Source: Acytostelium subglobosum LB1 (Eukaryota > Evosea > Eumycetozoa > Acytosteliales > Acytosteliaceae). Taken from it: a stretch of 64,000 bases of DNA. Shown here piece by piece: positions 42,327-54,666 of this stretch. The stretch is from the NCBI RefSeq assembly GCF_000787575.1, contig NW_012236519.1, positions 398,471 through 462,470 of the forward strand, given 5' to 3'. The notes beneath the pieces were generated by a model. It searched no databases. It saw only the letters and a list, made by a program, of their open reading frames with translations, and had not been told where the DNA came from. Both the position numbers and the translations under genes were made by a program. Numbering within the stretch: position 1 is the first letter of the stretch; every line of letters begins with the position of its first letter.

Positions 42327-45061
42327 ATGATGTTACCTAAATCACATCGGACGTCAAAGAATCATAATCATAGTAGAAGTAGTAGTGATCATAGTATAAG
42401 TGATAGTATTAATAGTATTAGTAATAATAATAGTTCGATGACAGAGGAGAGAACTTATGTGTCGTCGTCACATGGAGGTGTGGTGCGCGCACCATCCATG
42501 GAGAAGGAGGATTGGGAGCTCACCATAGAGGAGAAGAAAGAGATCATTAGGATATTAGTCGAGGAGCATCAGAAGTATGAGCACATCACTGAAGAGTACC
42601 TCGATGCGATTGAGCAACAACAGCTCAAGAAGCGACTGTCTGCCACGTCCACCTCGTCGTCCTCCTCGTCACTGTCGACATCGTCATCATCGTCATCGCT
42701 GTCATTGTCATCGTCCAGCGTCAACGTCACAAACCTGATACAACATCATCAAAGAAGGATCAACTCTGCAAGCTTCCCTACATCAGCTGCCGGCACAAGT
42801 ACTACAACAACGAATAGTAATGTCAACGGCAATGGCATTGGCAACGGATCATCATCGTCTTCTTCGTCAACAACATCATCATCATCGCCGTCATCACATT
42901 CAAACACGAATGGCTCTACAACAAGCTCGTCTGGAACCAAGAGGATGAGCAACAACTCATTGCTAACGGCAACACAGAGCATACTTAACAAGCCAGTTGA
43001 TCTGGTATCGATGACAGAGGGTATGGATCGAATAGCACTGGTCCCATACATTCGCGCAGCCATCACTAACTTAGTCACATCCCTCCCACCAAAACAGAGG
43101 ACATTCTTCAAATGCTCAATGGATTGAGGAACAAGATCTTTGGACCAATATCACGCGGAACGTTCAGGAGCAAGAAGCATTCACTTCCAGCTGGAGCCAG
43201 CACTGGTAGTAGCTCCAGCAGCAAGTCCAAGTCCACCATGGTGGACAAACATCAACAACAACCAATGCTCAACAAGAAGGTCTCACATCAATCGTCCGCT
43301 GTGATGCCAGTCCACGAGACGTACAGTTCTGTTACACCACAAGATAACCTTCCATCATTCGTTGTTCAACAACCAACGATGGCTGATGACAAGCCATCAG
43401 TACCACTTCATCTGATGCTCTCTGGCATCAAAGTGGAGGATATACATGGCAACACAGTGGCCTTCACCAGTTTCTGGCAATCAAAGCGTTGTGTTGTGGC
43501 TGTGTTCCGCAGATTTGGCTGTCTGGTATGTCGCATCCAGGCCATGGACATCTCGTCCCTGAAGCCCAAACTCGATCGATTGGGAATCTCATTGATTGGT
43601 ATTGGATTCGAGACACTTGGACTCCAAGATGTATGTAACATAATCACCTGACTCAGATGTGTCCGTGCCCTAACTCCCAATCACCAACCATTCTTAGTTC
43701 ATTGCTGGAAAATACTTTGCAGGCGATATATACATCGACAAGTCACGTGCTGTCTACCGTGCATTGAGCTTGAGGCGCATGGGCTTCTGGGACTCAGCCG
43801 TCGGACTGATGGATCCTCGTCTCTCGGTATATCGCAAGTTGGCCAAAGAGACAGGAATGCCATCTAACTTTAGAGGTGATGGATTGTAAGTATAATCAAT
43901 CAACGAATATCCAGCACATTGATCATCCAACTCACCTCAATCAATCAAACAATCAAACATTGTAGACAACTTGGCGCAACACTTGTGATTGGTCCAAAGC
44001 CACAAGGAGCACATTATGACTTTAGACAAAAGACATTTGTGGATGCATTCGACTTGAATAAGATATTGTCAGCTTGCAAGAAGCCTTATCCAAAGTTGAA
44101 TTATGCAGAGGGTGTTGGCAGCGGCCAGACGTCGGCAGCCGACAGTCATCTCAAAGACGTGGTCATCTCATTGCCCACACCAGTCACCGTGTCCATCCCT
44201 CACAAGTTCCATCTCAACGTTCCAGAGTCCAAGCACAAGATTGAATCCAATCCACTCACGCACAATCCATTCAAACAACAACAGACGCAACATACATCAA
44301 CGAATGGCTCCACGCTCACCTCAACCACCACCTCCTCATCCACACTTGTACATAATAGCAACAACGTCAACGGCAACGGCAACGGCAACAGCCCATCCAT
44401 TGTCAGTCCACGCCAGATCAAGTACTCTGGCGCTACTCAAACTGTATATACATCATCTTCATCATCTACTCAGACTACCAAGGTCACCTCGTCAACATTT
44501 GGCCCACAGGCCAAGTTCGCACCAACAACTACGCCAACCAAGCCCCTAAGCAACTTCCATGTCAAGCCACCCGCAAAGATCCCATCGAGCAGCTCCTCTC
44601 TCCTAGGCTCACCGCTCACAACTGGTCAAGTCGCACCACCAACACAAACAACGCCAACTTCACCATCGTCAACAACGACAACAACATCAACAACACCACT
44701 GACGAGGACTAGGTCTACGATGAAGCCATTGCCAAAGCCACCAGTATCGTTCACCATCACGCCTGTCAAACCTACACTACCTCAATCACCTGTTCATACC
44801 CAACCTCAGACACAAGTTCAGACTCAGACTCAAACTCAAACTCAGACTCAACCTCAGTTGCAAAAGGATATCAATGCGCCAGTACTATCACCTGTCAATG
44901 TCAGTGCATTCTTCAAACTCCAACACAATACCGGTGCTGGCGGCAGTACAGGTACTACTAGTGGCGGTGGTGTCAAGTCCACGACATCGACCTTTGTCAA
45001 GCCAACTACCAAGAGGAAGATTGGTGGTAAGGTTGAACCTGTAGTCTTTTATCCATACTGA
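42327..45061 (+). CDS. PRXL2/FAM213-like thioredoxin-fold protein with long low-complexity flanks
   Basis: Exons 42327-43630, 43698-43885 and 43966-45061. The first exon holds either a one-base deletion at the A run 43091-43094 (862 aa if corrected) or an extra 77-nt intron 43021-43097 (836 aa). The N-terminal region has a helical segment (WELTIEEKKEIIRILVEEHQ) amid Ser runs. The core is a peroxiredoxin-like 2 domain: GIKVEDIHGNTVAF, FRRFGCLVCR with a CxxC redox pair, GIGFETLG, KYFAGDIYID, RRMGFWDS and LVIGPKPQGAHYDF. The roughly 290-residue tail is Thr/Ser/Pro/Gln-rich with a QT repeat. PRXL2 proteins are redox enzymes of uncertain substrate; the long tails are a dictyostelid-style addition. 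Confidence 0.85.
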
Positions 45062-45254
45062 GCGAGCGAACGAGCGAGTCAGCAATCCAATTGCCAGGCT
45101 TGTCTGTACATACATACCTACCATATATATATAATTAGTAAAGCAGGGAGACTGCCCTGCTCCATCCACAAGTGTTTGGCGTCCGAATGGCGCACACACA
45201 ATCAATCAATCCAATTATTCGGTCGAGCGCAACGCTTGAACATCGCCATGTTAT

Positions 45255-45904
45255 TTATTCGACACAGTTGAACTGAGTACCACCCAAACATTGTGGAGGC
45301 AATGGACCCTTCCAGGCATCACACTTGGTGCACCAGTCGTTGTGACATTCGGCCATGTACAGCATGCCATTCTCACACTTGACGCGGTAAGGAGCATCAC
45401 ACAGTGGCAGTGGGGAGATGTTGAAGGCTGCTGGAATGGTTCCATTGCAGTTCTCATCGGTGTAGCTGTAGATGGCAGTGTATCCTTTGTAGACCTCGGT
45501 GATCTCATCGAATTGGAGACAGGTGTTGTTCTGGTAGTATCCAGAGCCGGCGTCCGAGCACTGGCCAAATGGCAGGACATCAGTATAGTTCAATCCTACA
45601 CATGGTGCCTCATTAAAGAAGTTCTCATAGGCGGATGTCTGATTGCATGTGTAACTCTGGTATCCAGTGCAAGCATTCTCAATGAAGCTGATTGTTTGTT
45701 CGAATGTTCGTGTGTGTTAGTGAGTGATCAAACAAACATCGGATGTTGGACGTACCCATAGACCTCCATTGTGGAGCTGCCTCCTGAGCAGTCGGTGGAG
45801 TTGGCCCATGTGTTGACGTAGAAGAATGGAGAGTCGGAGGAGAAGGCGCCAATGACCATCAAGGAGCACATAACAATAACAATTAATGATGATGTTGTAT
45901 TCAT
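45255..45904 (-). CDS. Secreted cysteine-rich glycoprotein, unknown family
   Basis: Two exons, 45904-45756 and 45687-45255, joined at GTACGT/ATCAG; 193 aa. A signal peptide (IVIVMCSLMVIGAFSS) starts the protein. The mature part has about 15 cysteines and several N-x-S/T sites (WANSTDC; YQNNTC; AFNIS). No domain recognised. A repeated pattern of aromatic residues beside cysteines (GYQSYTC; YYQNNTC) suggests a compact disulfide-bonded fold. Similar small secreted families are common in dictyostelids. It is convergent with the PRXL2-like gene. Confidence 0.75.
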
Positions 45905-46881
45905 TTTGTATATATCTATATTTATAACTAAGACTCTATAATGGTAGATAAACTTCGAGTCTTGGGTCTGGTCTTTTGCAGGGTCTTGACTTTCGTTAGT
46001 TACACACTCGCATTGTTGTTGTTGTTGTTGTTGTTGCTACCTCCATCACAAGGACGAGGTCGTTTCGTTTGGAACAACGGGGGGTGTTGTTGAGAGATAC
46101 GATAGTATCTCCCGTGGTGTAGGGATGCATGCGCGATAATCTACGTTCTCGCAAATGTTCAGAAAGTTCAGGATACGATTCTTAAGGGACTGTCCCTTCC
46201 CTGAACAAACCTTCACACGCGGAGAACCAGCCACGCTCCCAAACAAGAGCGCGATCATGATTTTTTTTTTTTGTTGTTGGCAACGCGTTGCCTCCAGACG
46301 GCGACATCATCATTAACTACCATAGTTTAGTCAACATCATCAACAATGTAATATCTATCTATCCTATCTCTATCTATTTATTTGTGTGTTACTAAATATT
46401 TGTTTGGATAATGAATGAAAGTGATCACAAAGACAAAAGATGCGAGCCACACGTCCCATCTTCATTGTTTGCAAAGTGATGTTGATGACGAGGCACTCTG
46501 ATCAGAGTGAGAAATCAAGTTTGCAATCTGGTGTAATCACTCGATTTTGTAAGGGGGATTAGGATGGCTTCAGCAACATATTAATATCTACGTTTCTTTA
46601 AAGTTTCAATGAAGCTGGTATTGACTGGACTACCCGGTCAATCAAGTTTGATAACAACAACAGTTCTAGAGAGGTGCGTGTCTCTTTAAATGATCAAAGT
46701 CTGATGTCATTTGCAAAACAACTTCTTCACTCTAAATATTTATATATATATATTATTATTCATCTATTATTAAATTACTGTCATCAAACTTTGCTTGTTG
46801 ATTGGTAACGCTTTGAGACCCATTTTAAAATCATTAAAATATCAATTTTGCAACAACTCAGGGAGGGCGGCCTGGTATTCA
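45905..46881. other. Long intergenic region with GTT microsatellite and poly-T
   Basis: 977 bases between divergently oriented genes. It contains a GTT repeat (46013-46035), a run of about 12 T near 46260, and a strip around 46480-46560 with tgatgac and ctga boxes that is not convincing as a C/D snoRNA. TA-rich sequence lies before the transporter. No supported gene. Confidence 0.4.
46013..46035 (+). repeat. GTT trinucleotide microsatellite
   Basis: About eight GTT units (CAA on the other strand) in the upstream region of the minus-strand secreted-protein gene. CAA repeats are common in leaders of this genome. Confidence 0.85.
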
Positions 46882-48519
46882 ATGACCAATCAACGTCAAA
46901 TTGTCAGAGAACGTGTTGCTGTTGCTCGTGCACGAACATTGACAATGTATGTATCTGTACCAAATATCTCATTCTCGATACCATGCATGATCACAAGTCC
47001 TAAACCGAACGATCGGTCGGTCGGGGCACCCACACACACTCACACACTGACATTCACAAACACAATCACACACACATAACAGGAAGAGTCACGACAACAT
47101 AAACAAACCAATATCAACAGTTGGTCTTTCGCTACTTAATATATTTGGTGGCCTGATATTTGGATACAACACTGGTGTGATTGCCGGTGTACTCCAGGTG
47201 GATGAATGGAAGTCGATGAGTCAGATTGACTTGGGCTTCCTGACATGCAGCATCCTGCTCGGCGCAATGATTGGCTCATTGGCCGCAGGCATCATCACGG
47301 AGCGTCTGGGCCGCCGTCGTCCACTCTTCGTGGTGGGCATCCTCACGCTCATTGGCGCCATCGGCTCATCACTCGTGCCCACCAACCTCTGGTACGTCAG
47401 TGCCTTCCGTCTGGTGCTCGGTCTGGGCGTTGGCGCATCGGCCATCATATGTCCACTGTACGTCGGAGAGATGGCACCACCCGAGAAGAAGGGACAGCTT
47501 GGTACACTATTCCAGATTGCCATCACAGTTGGTATACTCATTGGCGACATCATTGGCTTTGGATTCCTCCACGTTCAATATAACTATCGTTGGATGTTTG
47601 GCTTTGGTGCACTACCAGGTATCCTACTCTTTGGACTTCTCTTCTCAATCCCCGAGTCCACAGTATGGAGGGAGAAGAAGTCAGCCATGAAGAATACTCA
47701 ACTCTTACTAAATGTATGTATCTGGAACCATTCCCATCATTCACTCATTCAATCAATTGATCACTCACCAATCCATCCACTGAGAACAGAAGGACCCAAC
47801 TAATGATGTTGGAATCGGAGCATTGTTGTCAAGAAAGGATGGTAGATTTGCATTGTTCATGGGCTGCATCTTGGCCATCAACAATCAATTGACAGGTATC
47901 AATGCATTCATGTACTTCTCACCAAAGATCTTTGAGAAGGCTGGCATCAGCAGCAACAATGGTCAAATGATTGCCACCGTATGTAGTACACTCGGTCACT
48001 CACTCACTCAATCAATCGTATTAACATGTTGGAGCCATTCCAATATAGATATCACTTGTGGCATGGAACGCCATCACTACATTCATCTCAACACTATTTG
48101 TCGACAGACTCGGAAGGAGGAAGCTGACTTTGTACAGTTCGATCGTGATGACTGTGAGTTGTCTACTGCTGGCATTGATGTTCTTGCTGTTCAATGGCAC
48201 CACGCTGGGCGTGTTGTCAATCATCTTGTTGTTTGTGTTCATTGCCGGCTTCGAATCAGGTGTCGGTCCACTCTTTTGGATAATGGCCATCGAGATCTTC
48301 CCACCCGAGTGCAAGGATGTTGGCAGCAGTCTGCTCAACGCATTGCAATGGATATTCAACATTGCATTGTCATTCAGTTTCCTCTCACTGGTCACACTCA
48401 TTGGTCAATCTGCCATCTTCTGGATCTTTGGTGGCATTGGAGTTGTATGTCTTATTGTCATGTACTTCCTTCTTCCAGAGACCAATCACAAGGATTACCA
48501 AGAGATCAAGAATACCTAA
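46882..48519 (+). CDS. Sugar transporter of the major facilitator superfamily
   Basis: Four exons, 46882-46946, 47083-47713, 47790-47978 and 48049-48519; 451 aa. Twelve hydrophobic helices are expected. Family signatures: GGLIFGYNTGVIAG in helix 1, ERLGRRRP between helices 2 and 3, PESTVWREKK after helix 6, NQLTGINAFMYFSP in helix 7, and DRLGRRKL between helices 8 and 9. It ends with LPETNH, close to the canonical PETKG. It probably moves hexoses or polyols by facilitated diffusion or proton symport; the substrate is not readable. The codon ATG for the Met before KSHDN is itself split by the first intron (AT|G), and the upstream in-frame ATG at 46882 is taken as start. Introns are 136, 76 and 70 nt. 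Confidence 0.88.
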
Positions 48520-48798
48520 TAACTATTCTGGAATCATTCCAATCACTCAATCACTCAATCATTCAATCAATACAATAATCTTATTATTACATTTATGTTC
48601 CATCCTAACGTTACCCCACAACTATAATCAGATTTTTGATCAGACGACAGTTTTGTGAGAAGTGGGGGTTCGTGTGGGGGTGTGAGTGATGATCATTGAT
48701 TCAGTGCACTCATTCATCTCATCAGTTCTTCTCATTTCGACACATCTTTATTTATATATATCTTTTCTAATCAAATAAACTTAATCAATCAATCAATA

Positions 48799-50076
48799 AT
48801 GTTGTCATTAGTTACATGTACAGCACCAGTCAACATTGCCACGATCAAGTACTGGGGCAAGAGAGACGAGAAGTTGATCCTACCTTTGAACGACTCGCTC
48901 AGTGGTACACTGCACCAAGATGATCTAAAGACAACTACCACCGCCATGGCCAGCGAATCATTCACCGAGGATGCACTCTGGTTGAATGGAAAGTATGTTG
49001 AATGATTGATTATACCTCGCCAGCAGTCTAATCACTCACTCAATCAATCAATCACCATCAGGAAGGAAGACATCAACACTACACGTTATCAGAATGTATT
49101 GAAGACTATTAGATCTCGCGCTACTAAGCTCATGGATAAGAAGCATTGCGTGCATATTTGCTCGGTGAATAACTTCCCAACTGCTGCTGGTTTGGCCAGC
49201 TCGGCAAGTGGCTACGCATGTTTGGTCTACGTGTTGGCACAGCTTTATGGAGTGGAGGGCGACGTGTCGGCCATCGCCAGAATTGGCAGTGGCAGCGCCT
49301 GTCGCTCAGTTTATGGTGGCTTTGTCAAGTGGGTGATGGGCGAGCACGCCGACGGCTCAGATTCGCTGGCCGTGCAGGTGGCCCCCGAGACACACTGGCC
49401 CGAGATGAACATCATCGTGCTGGTTGTCAATGACAAGAAGAAGGAGACCAGCTCCACCAATGGCATGCAGCTTTCGGCACAGACCAGCCCCATGATGAAG
49501 GAGCGCTGCGCCACCATCGTGCCACAGCGCATGAAGGACATTGAAGCCGCCATCCAGGCCCGCGACTTCCAAACGTTTGGCGATATCACAATGAAGGACT
49601 CGGACGACTTCCATGCCGTCTGCGCCACCACTCAGCCACCAATTCACTACCTGAACGAGACATCGCGCTACATCATCGATCTGGTGCACAAGTTCAACAC
49701 GGCTGCCGGCAGCATCAAGTGCGCCTACACCTTTGACGCCGGCCCCAACGCCTGCATCTACCTGCCCGCCGACAACGTCATCGAGGTGCTTGCACTCTTT
49801 GTCAAGCACTTTCCAACGTCGGATCTGGCCGCCTACTACCGCGGCGATGCTGCCAACGTCGAGAAGATCGCCAACTACCAGCCACCCACCAACACCCAGT
49901 CGCTCTACAGCACACCGAGCGCCGCCACCCAGGAGCTTGCCGGCTCGTTGAAGTACATTCTTCACACCAAGATTGGTCCAGGACCATGTGTCTTGTCCGA
50001 GAGTGAATCTTTGATTGACCCAAGCACTGGCTTACCCAAGGTCGTTGCTGCTGACCCTTCGGCCATCAACAACTAA
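48799..50076 (+). CDS. mvd: Diphosphomevalonate decarboxylase
   Basis: Two exons, 48799-48992 and 49062-50076; 402 aa, the usual length for the family. GHMP-kinase fold motifs are present: [15 protein letters not shown] with the substrate-binding Lys/Tyr at the N-terminus, NDSLSGTL, the glycine/serine-rich loop [12 protein letters not shown], and GSGSACRS. The C-terminal GHMP domain carries the conserved FDAGPNA. The enzyme converts mevalonate diphosphate to isopentenyl diphosphate with ATP, the last step of the mevalonate pathway feeding sterols and prenyl groups. The intron donor is GTATGT and the joint restores [13 protein letters not shown]. The call is firm. Confidence 0.96.
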
Positions 50077-50296
50077 GTCGCGTCTGCCATCACTGGATGC
50101 ATGGATCAGGCACATACACATACACACAGGTCCTGGAACCAATGGAGTCAAGCTTATTTCATATAATCTACCATTTCGAATAAGACCATCGTCCAGGACA
50201 TTCGTCCTGGTCCTCAATCAATGTTATTATTACATGTGTTATGTTGTGTTGTTTGTGGCTTGGCTAGGCTGTGTGTCCTTGTCATGGCATGCCAAG

Positions 50297-51371
50297 TTAG
50301 AGTGTCTTGAACTCTGAAGACAATAGACGCCATCCAGCATTGACATGCTTCTCGATTGTGATGAGTGCGTATCTATCAAACTTGAGTGGACCAGCGTTGA
50401 TCACTGCAGCCTTGCCATAGTTTGTCATACCTGGAGCAAAGTGAGTGTGACCATGTACATTCAGGAACACCTTTGTCTGTTGATTGATTGATTGAATGAA
50501 GGGTTGTTAGTTGTTGCGATGATCTTGAGTTGGACTCACTACGTACATGATCAATGATGAACTGTTCGATGGCCTTGCTTCCAGACATGATTGGTGATTG
50601 GTCTGTGTGCAATCTGTCGATGGCGGTGCTTGATGAATGTGGACCAACATGGGTCATGAGCAATATACTGTCAGTGTCCTTGAGAATGGGATCGGCTCCG
50701 GATTGCGCCTCTTTGTAGGTGACGTGCAGGTCGACACTGAGTTGCTCGTCTGTCTGGTAGGGGTAACCGACCCAATGCTGCTTTCCATCGCGGTAACCTG
50801 GCAGACTGCCTCCAAGACCCATCAACACCAAGTCAGGCGCTAATCTAATACATCTCTTATGTACATTAGTTGAGAATGTAGTTAATTGAGGTCGTTCATT
50901 AACTGGGTTCAACAAAGATGTCTTTGAATCGTGCTATTAGAGGTGATGAATGAATGGATGTTGTTGGTTAGTCAGGTGATATTGAATGAATGAATGACTG
51001 ACCTCAGGCAGGTAATTAGACATACATTGCCTGGGATATAAAAGGTATCCTTGTGAATGTTATCGAGCTCAATGATGGCGGCACTCATCTCTCCTTCGCA
51101 TGCAGCAGTCTTCTCTGCCTCACCCTCCATTCCATAATCATCTGGGTCAAAGTTGGATATGTCACCGCTACACAAGATATAGTCTAACCTATATTTGATT
51201 GATTCATTGTTAGCATTTGATGGGAGGGATGTAGATGTTTGGAGTATGATCATACTTCTCATTGGCATTGATTATATCCTTGCCAAGCTTCTTGATGTTG
51301 TCAAGATTCATGTGTAAGTCTGTCACGAGGAGTATCCTCAAAGTAGTGTTTGTACTTGGTGTTGGTGCCAT
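50297..51371 (-). CDS. Calcineurin-like metallophosphoesterase
   Basis: Four exons, 51371-51256, 51188-51026, 50933-50547 and 50476-50297; 846 nt, 281 aa. The metallophosphoesterase motifs appear in order: LLVTDLHMN (D-x-H), ILCSGDIS (G-D), IPGNHDS (G-N-H-D), LMTHVGPHS and VHGHTHFAPG (G-H-x-H). The GNHD motif is formed only after splicing, with GN ending exon 2 and HD opening exon 3, which confirms that border. All metal ligands are present, so the enzyme should be active, but the substrate is not evident. The terminal block WRLLSSEFKTL closes the fold. Introns are 67, 92 and 70 nt. Confidence 0.9.
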
Positions 51372-51775
51372 ATCTTCTAACTTAATAATATGTTGGTTGT
51401 TGTTGTTGTAGTTGTTGACTTATGAATGAATGAACTTGCTTCACACTTGAAGGGTGTTGAGGGACTAGGTCATCTTGCCAGCTGGCCTCATCACATGTGT
51501 CATTCAGACTCCCTCTTTGAATTAATTTTCAAGATGTCTTCCAACAACCACTGATTGGAACAATCTGAAGAATTGGTGCACGAACAGACATGAGTCACGA
51601 CCTCACATCGATGAGATCTTACCTAATCAAGTAATAACCATCTAGGTGATGATGCAATCAATCACATCAACATTGGAGATCATGAATAATGATTGATGCA
51701 CTGGTACTTATACTATTATATATATATATACTATACTATTTATTCAATTGATCGGCTGGTAATACGTCCACGAAC
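51372..51775. other. Intergenic region
   Basis: 404 bases between the start of the phosphoesterase and the 3' end of ptsA, both on the minus strand. A TATATATATATA strip (51718-51730) lies near the ptsA end. No gene recognised. Confidence 0.35.
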
Positions 51776-52265
51776 TCACTCGCCTCGGTAAATGACAAAG
51801 TTGTTCTCTGTCTCTAGTATTTTGACTTCGTAGAGTAGTTCGTTTAGACGCTTTTGGAGTAGTTGGAAGATGACTACACAGAGGTTCTCGGTGGTGGTGA
51901 CTACGCCTTCAAACTCCTTGACATCGACCTCTAGATTCTTGTGATCCATACGATCCATGACCTCCTCCTTTATAATCTGTTTCAGTTCACTAATGTTTAA
52001 GAACATTCCTGTATCGGCATTCAACTTTCCACGCACTGATACCTCCAATGTATAGTTATGTCCATGTTGATTTATACACTTTCCATATATCTCCTTATTC
52101 TGTTCAGGTGTCAATTTATCTGAATATAATCGATGACTGAGTATGATTGAGTGAGTGAGTGATCGATCAAGTGATTGATTGATTGATTGAGTGAGACACA
52201 TACCTTGCGGAGAACACTTCTCTTCTTGTCAGGATAACAGTTTTGGCAGCGGTAGTATTAGTCAT
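51776..52265 (-). CDS. ptsA: 6-pyruvoyl-tetrahydropterin synthase
   Basis: Two exons, 52265-52204 and 52136-51776; 140 aa, the normal length. The splice joint restores the family signature FSASHRL, whose His is a zinc ligand. It is followed by GKCINQHGHNY, holding the catalytic Cys and the two other zinc His. DHKNLEVD and TTENLCV supply the remaining active-site region (catalytic Asp/His and Glu). The enzyme turns dihydroneopterin triphosphate into 6-pyruvoyl-tetrahydropterin. Dictyostelids use it to make the DH4/BH4 pterins. Each exon alone looks incomplete, but together they give the full protein. Confidence 0.94.
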
Positions 52266-52720
52266 TGTATTGTTGCTTATGCTAGTGTAGGTGATGGATG
52301 GATGGCTGGCGGTCTGAATGCTGGTATGTGTATACGTATTAGTTGAACAAGTCAGTGTTTGATGTCGTGTGAATGCCGATGTGGTCCTTGCCACCTTTAT
52401 TCATTCATGTTGGTTGTTGACTTCCCCATGTTTTCTGCTTTTCAAACAACACACACAAAACACGTATGTCATTACAGATCTTGAACAATGGACACATCAT
52501 GTTCGCGAACCTTCAAATACTGCTTCCTGCGATCATTCATTCATTTATTATTTATCTTCAGTAATCCCATTCCACAACCATCTCCACCTTATATTTGCAT
52601 TGTTTACTTCTTTAACTTGGTATTGCCGACGACACTTTAAACTTGACATCCATCCATACCTACTGTACACGAAATCACTTGTTGTCACTTCCATCATTAC
52701 CCTTATCCTAACTTAAAACA
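52266..52720. promoter_or_regulatory. Divergent intergenic region (ptsA / kelch-BTB)
   Basis: 455 bases between two divergent starts, with no gene visible. Runs of CCATC/GGATG lie near 52290-52310. A promoter for both genes is inferred from orientation. Confidence 0.35.
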
Positions 52721-54666
52721 ATGGACAATAATAATAATAACAATAACAACAACTCATTGGTCGTTGGAGAAGATGAGGTCGATTCAACTGTGATAGCGGC
52801 AATAGAGCAAACAAACATTAATAACAGTGCATCAGATATAGTACGTGCTTCATCACCTTCTTCATCACCAACATTGAGCGCTAAACAACAAGAGGATGCT
52901 GCTGCCATAGAACAAGCTGTTGTAAAGTGGAGCATTGTGGCCACGTCCAACAACCCTTCACCTCGTTTCGGTATGCATTAATGATCGAATGAATGATTGA
53001 AATAGAATGAATGAATGATCGAATGAGTGACTAACCTTTAAAGTTATTGGACATTAGACAACACAATGTCAATGTATAAGAATCATTTGTATCTGTTTGG
53101 TGGACATCAAGGAGAAAACTCGACATCAAGTTTCTCTTACTTCCAAAAGTTGGACTTGAATACATTCGCCTGGCAATCATTGCCATGCACATCGGTCAAG
53201 ACAAGGATATTGCACACATCAGTGATTCAAGGCGATTCAATGTATATATTCGGTGGCTGCATATATGAGGAGGAATCAAAAGGTTGGATATGGGGCGCGA
53301 GCAAGACCAACAAGTTCTTGAGGACATTGGGCGATCTGATCAAGTACGACTTCACCACCAACGAGTGGCACACGCTTCAGACGGGACAGGCACGCGACGG
53401 CCACTGTTCAGTCGTGGCTAACAATGAGATGTACGTCATTGGTGGATCGGTCACACAGCACGACGCCAAACGCAACATCTTCTCGACATTCTTCAACTGC
53501 GCCAACGTTTACAACTTTGAGACAAACACTTGGCGCGAGATCCCCGCCCCCACCTTTGGCAGACTGGGCACGGCGGTGACGTACCGCGCGTCCGAGCAGT
53601 CCAAGGAGTATGTGTACTACTTTGGCGGCTACGATCAGGCCGGCCGTTCGAACAACGACCTGTGGCGCCTGGACACCGAGACGGAGATCTGGCACCTGGT
53701 CGGCAGGAAGGAGGGCGCTCCATGGCCCGTCGACCGTCACTCACACACAGCCAACATCTACCAGGACAAGATGTACGTGTATGGTGGCTACAACAAGAGG
53801 GGATTCGTACGCGATCTCTATGCATTTGACTTCTCCACCGAGTCCTGGCAGGCAGTGCCCACCGAGGGTCCTCCCAAGAGACGTCGCTGCAACAGTGTGG
53901 TGCTGGAGAGTGGTGGACGCAATAGACTATTGTTGTTTGGCGGCACCTATCTCTCATGTTACTACAATGACATCTATGAGTTTGTGTTCCCATCACAGAT
54001 CAACATACCCAAGGACCGTCTGGCATTTGACTTCTCCATTCTCTTTGACAATGCTCAAGAGTACTTTAGCGATATCACATTCGTCGTGGAAGGTAGGCCC
54101 ATCCACGCACACAAGAACATCCTAAGCGTCCGTTCCAGTTACTTCAAATCAATGTTAACCTCTGGTCTCAAGGAGTCATTTGGTATGTCAGTCTTTGGAA
54201 CCATTCCATCACCCAATCAATCACTCACTAACATGTCCCAATTATTATAGAGAAAGAGATTGTGATCAAGAATGAAACATTCAGCGACTTTAATACGATG
54301 ATTAGATATGTTTACACTGGCGATGAGTCATTGGTCACTGTGGAGAACTGTATTGCACTGCTTCATCTTGCTGATTGTTATATGTTTGATAGACTCAAGA
54401 CCATTTGTGAGGCCAAGGCCACAGAGGCCATCGATGTGGACTCTGTCGTATCATTATATCGCCAGGCTGATTTCTACAAACTGACCAAGCTTCGTCAACT
54501 ATGTATCACATTCATTGCCAAGAATCACAAGGATGTACTAGCCACTGGCACTCTCAACAACATGGATTCATCATTCCTACTTGAGGTGATGTACTGTTTA
54601 GACCCATCTTTAAATCAAAGTGGTAGCACATCATCAACAAGCAACACATTGCCATCATCCAGATGA
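52721..54666 (+). CDS. Kelch-repeat BTB protein (LZTR1-like layout)
   Basis: Three exons, 52721-52970, 53058-54182 and 54251-54666; 596 aa. An Asn-run N-terminus is followed by about six kelch units forming a beta-propeller (HLYLFGGHQG; MYIFGGCIYEE; MYVIGGSV; YVYYFGGYDQAG; MYVYGGYNKRGF; RLLLFGGTY). A BTB domain then starts at DITFVVEGRPIHAHKNIL and continues as YFKSMLTSGLKE, then a BACK-like helical end (CIALLHLADCYMF). Kelch before BTB is the LZTR1-type order, opposite to KLHL proteins. A cullin-3 adaptor role is inferred from the BTB domain. The third exon splits the BTB domain. Confidence 0.9.

Noticed and set aside
46046-46258. 70-residue minus-strand frame near the poly-T run
   Set aside because: No start context or recognisable motif; lies in repeat-rich upstream DNA.
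46480-46560. C/D-box-like snoRNA signals (tgatgac, ctga)
   Set aside because: No terminal stem and box spacing is not convincing; such short motifs occur by chance in this A/T-rich DNA.
49357-49965. 202-residue minus-strand frame
   Set aside because: Antisense of the mevalonate diphosphate decarboxylase exon.
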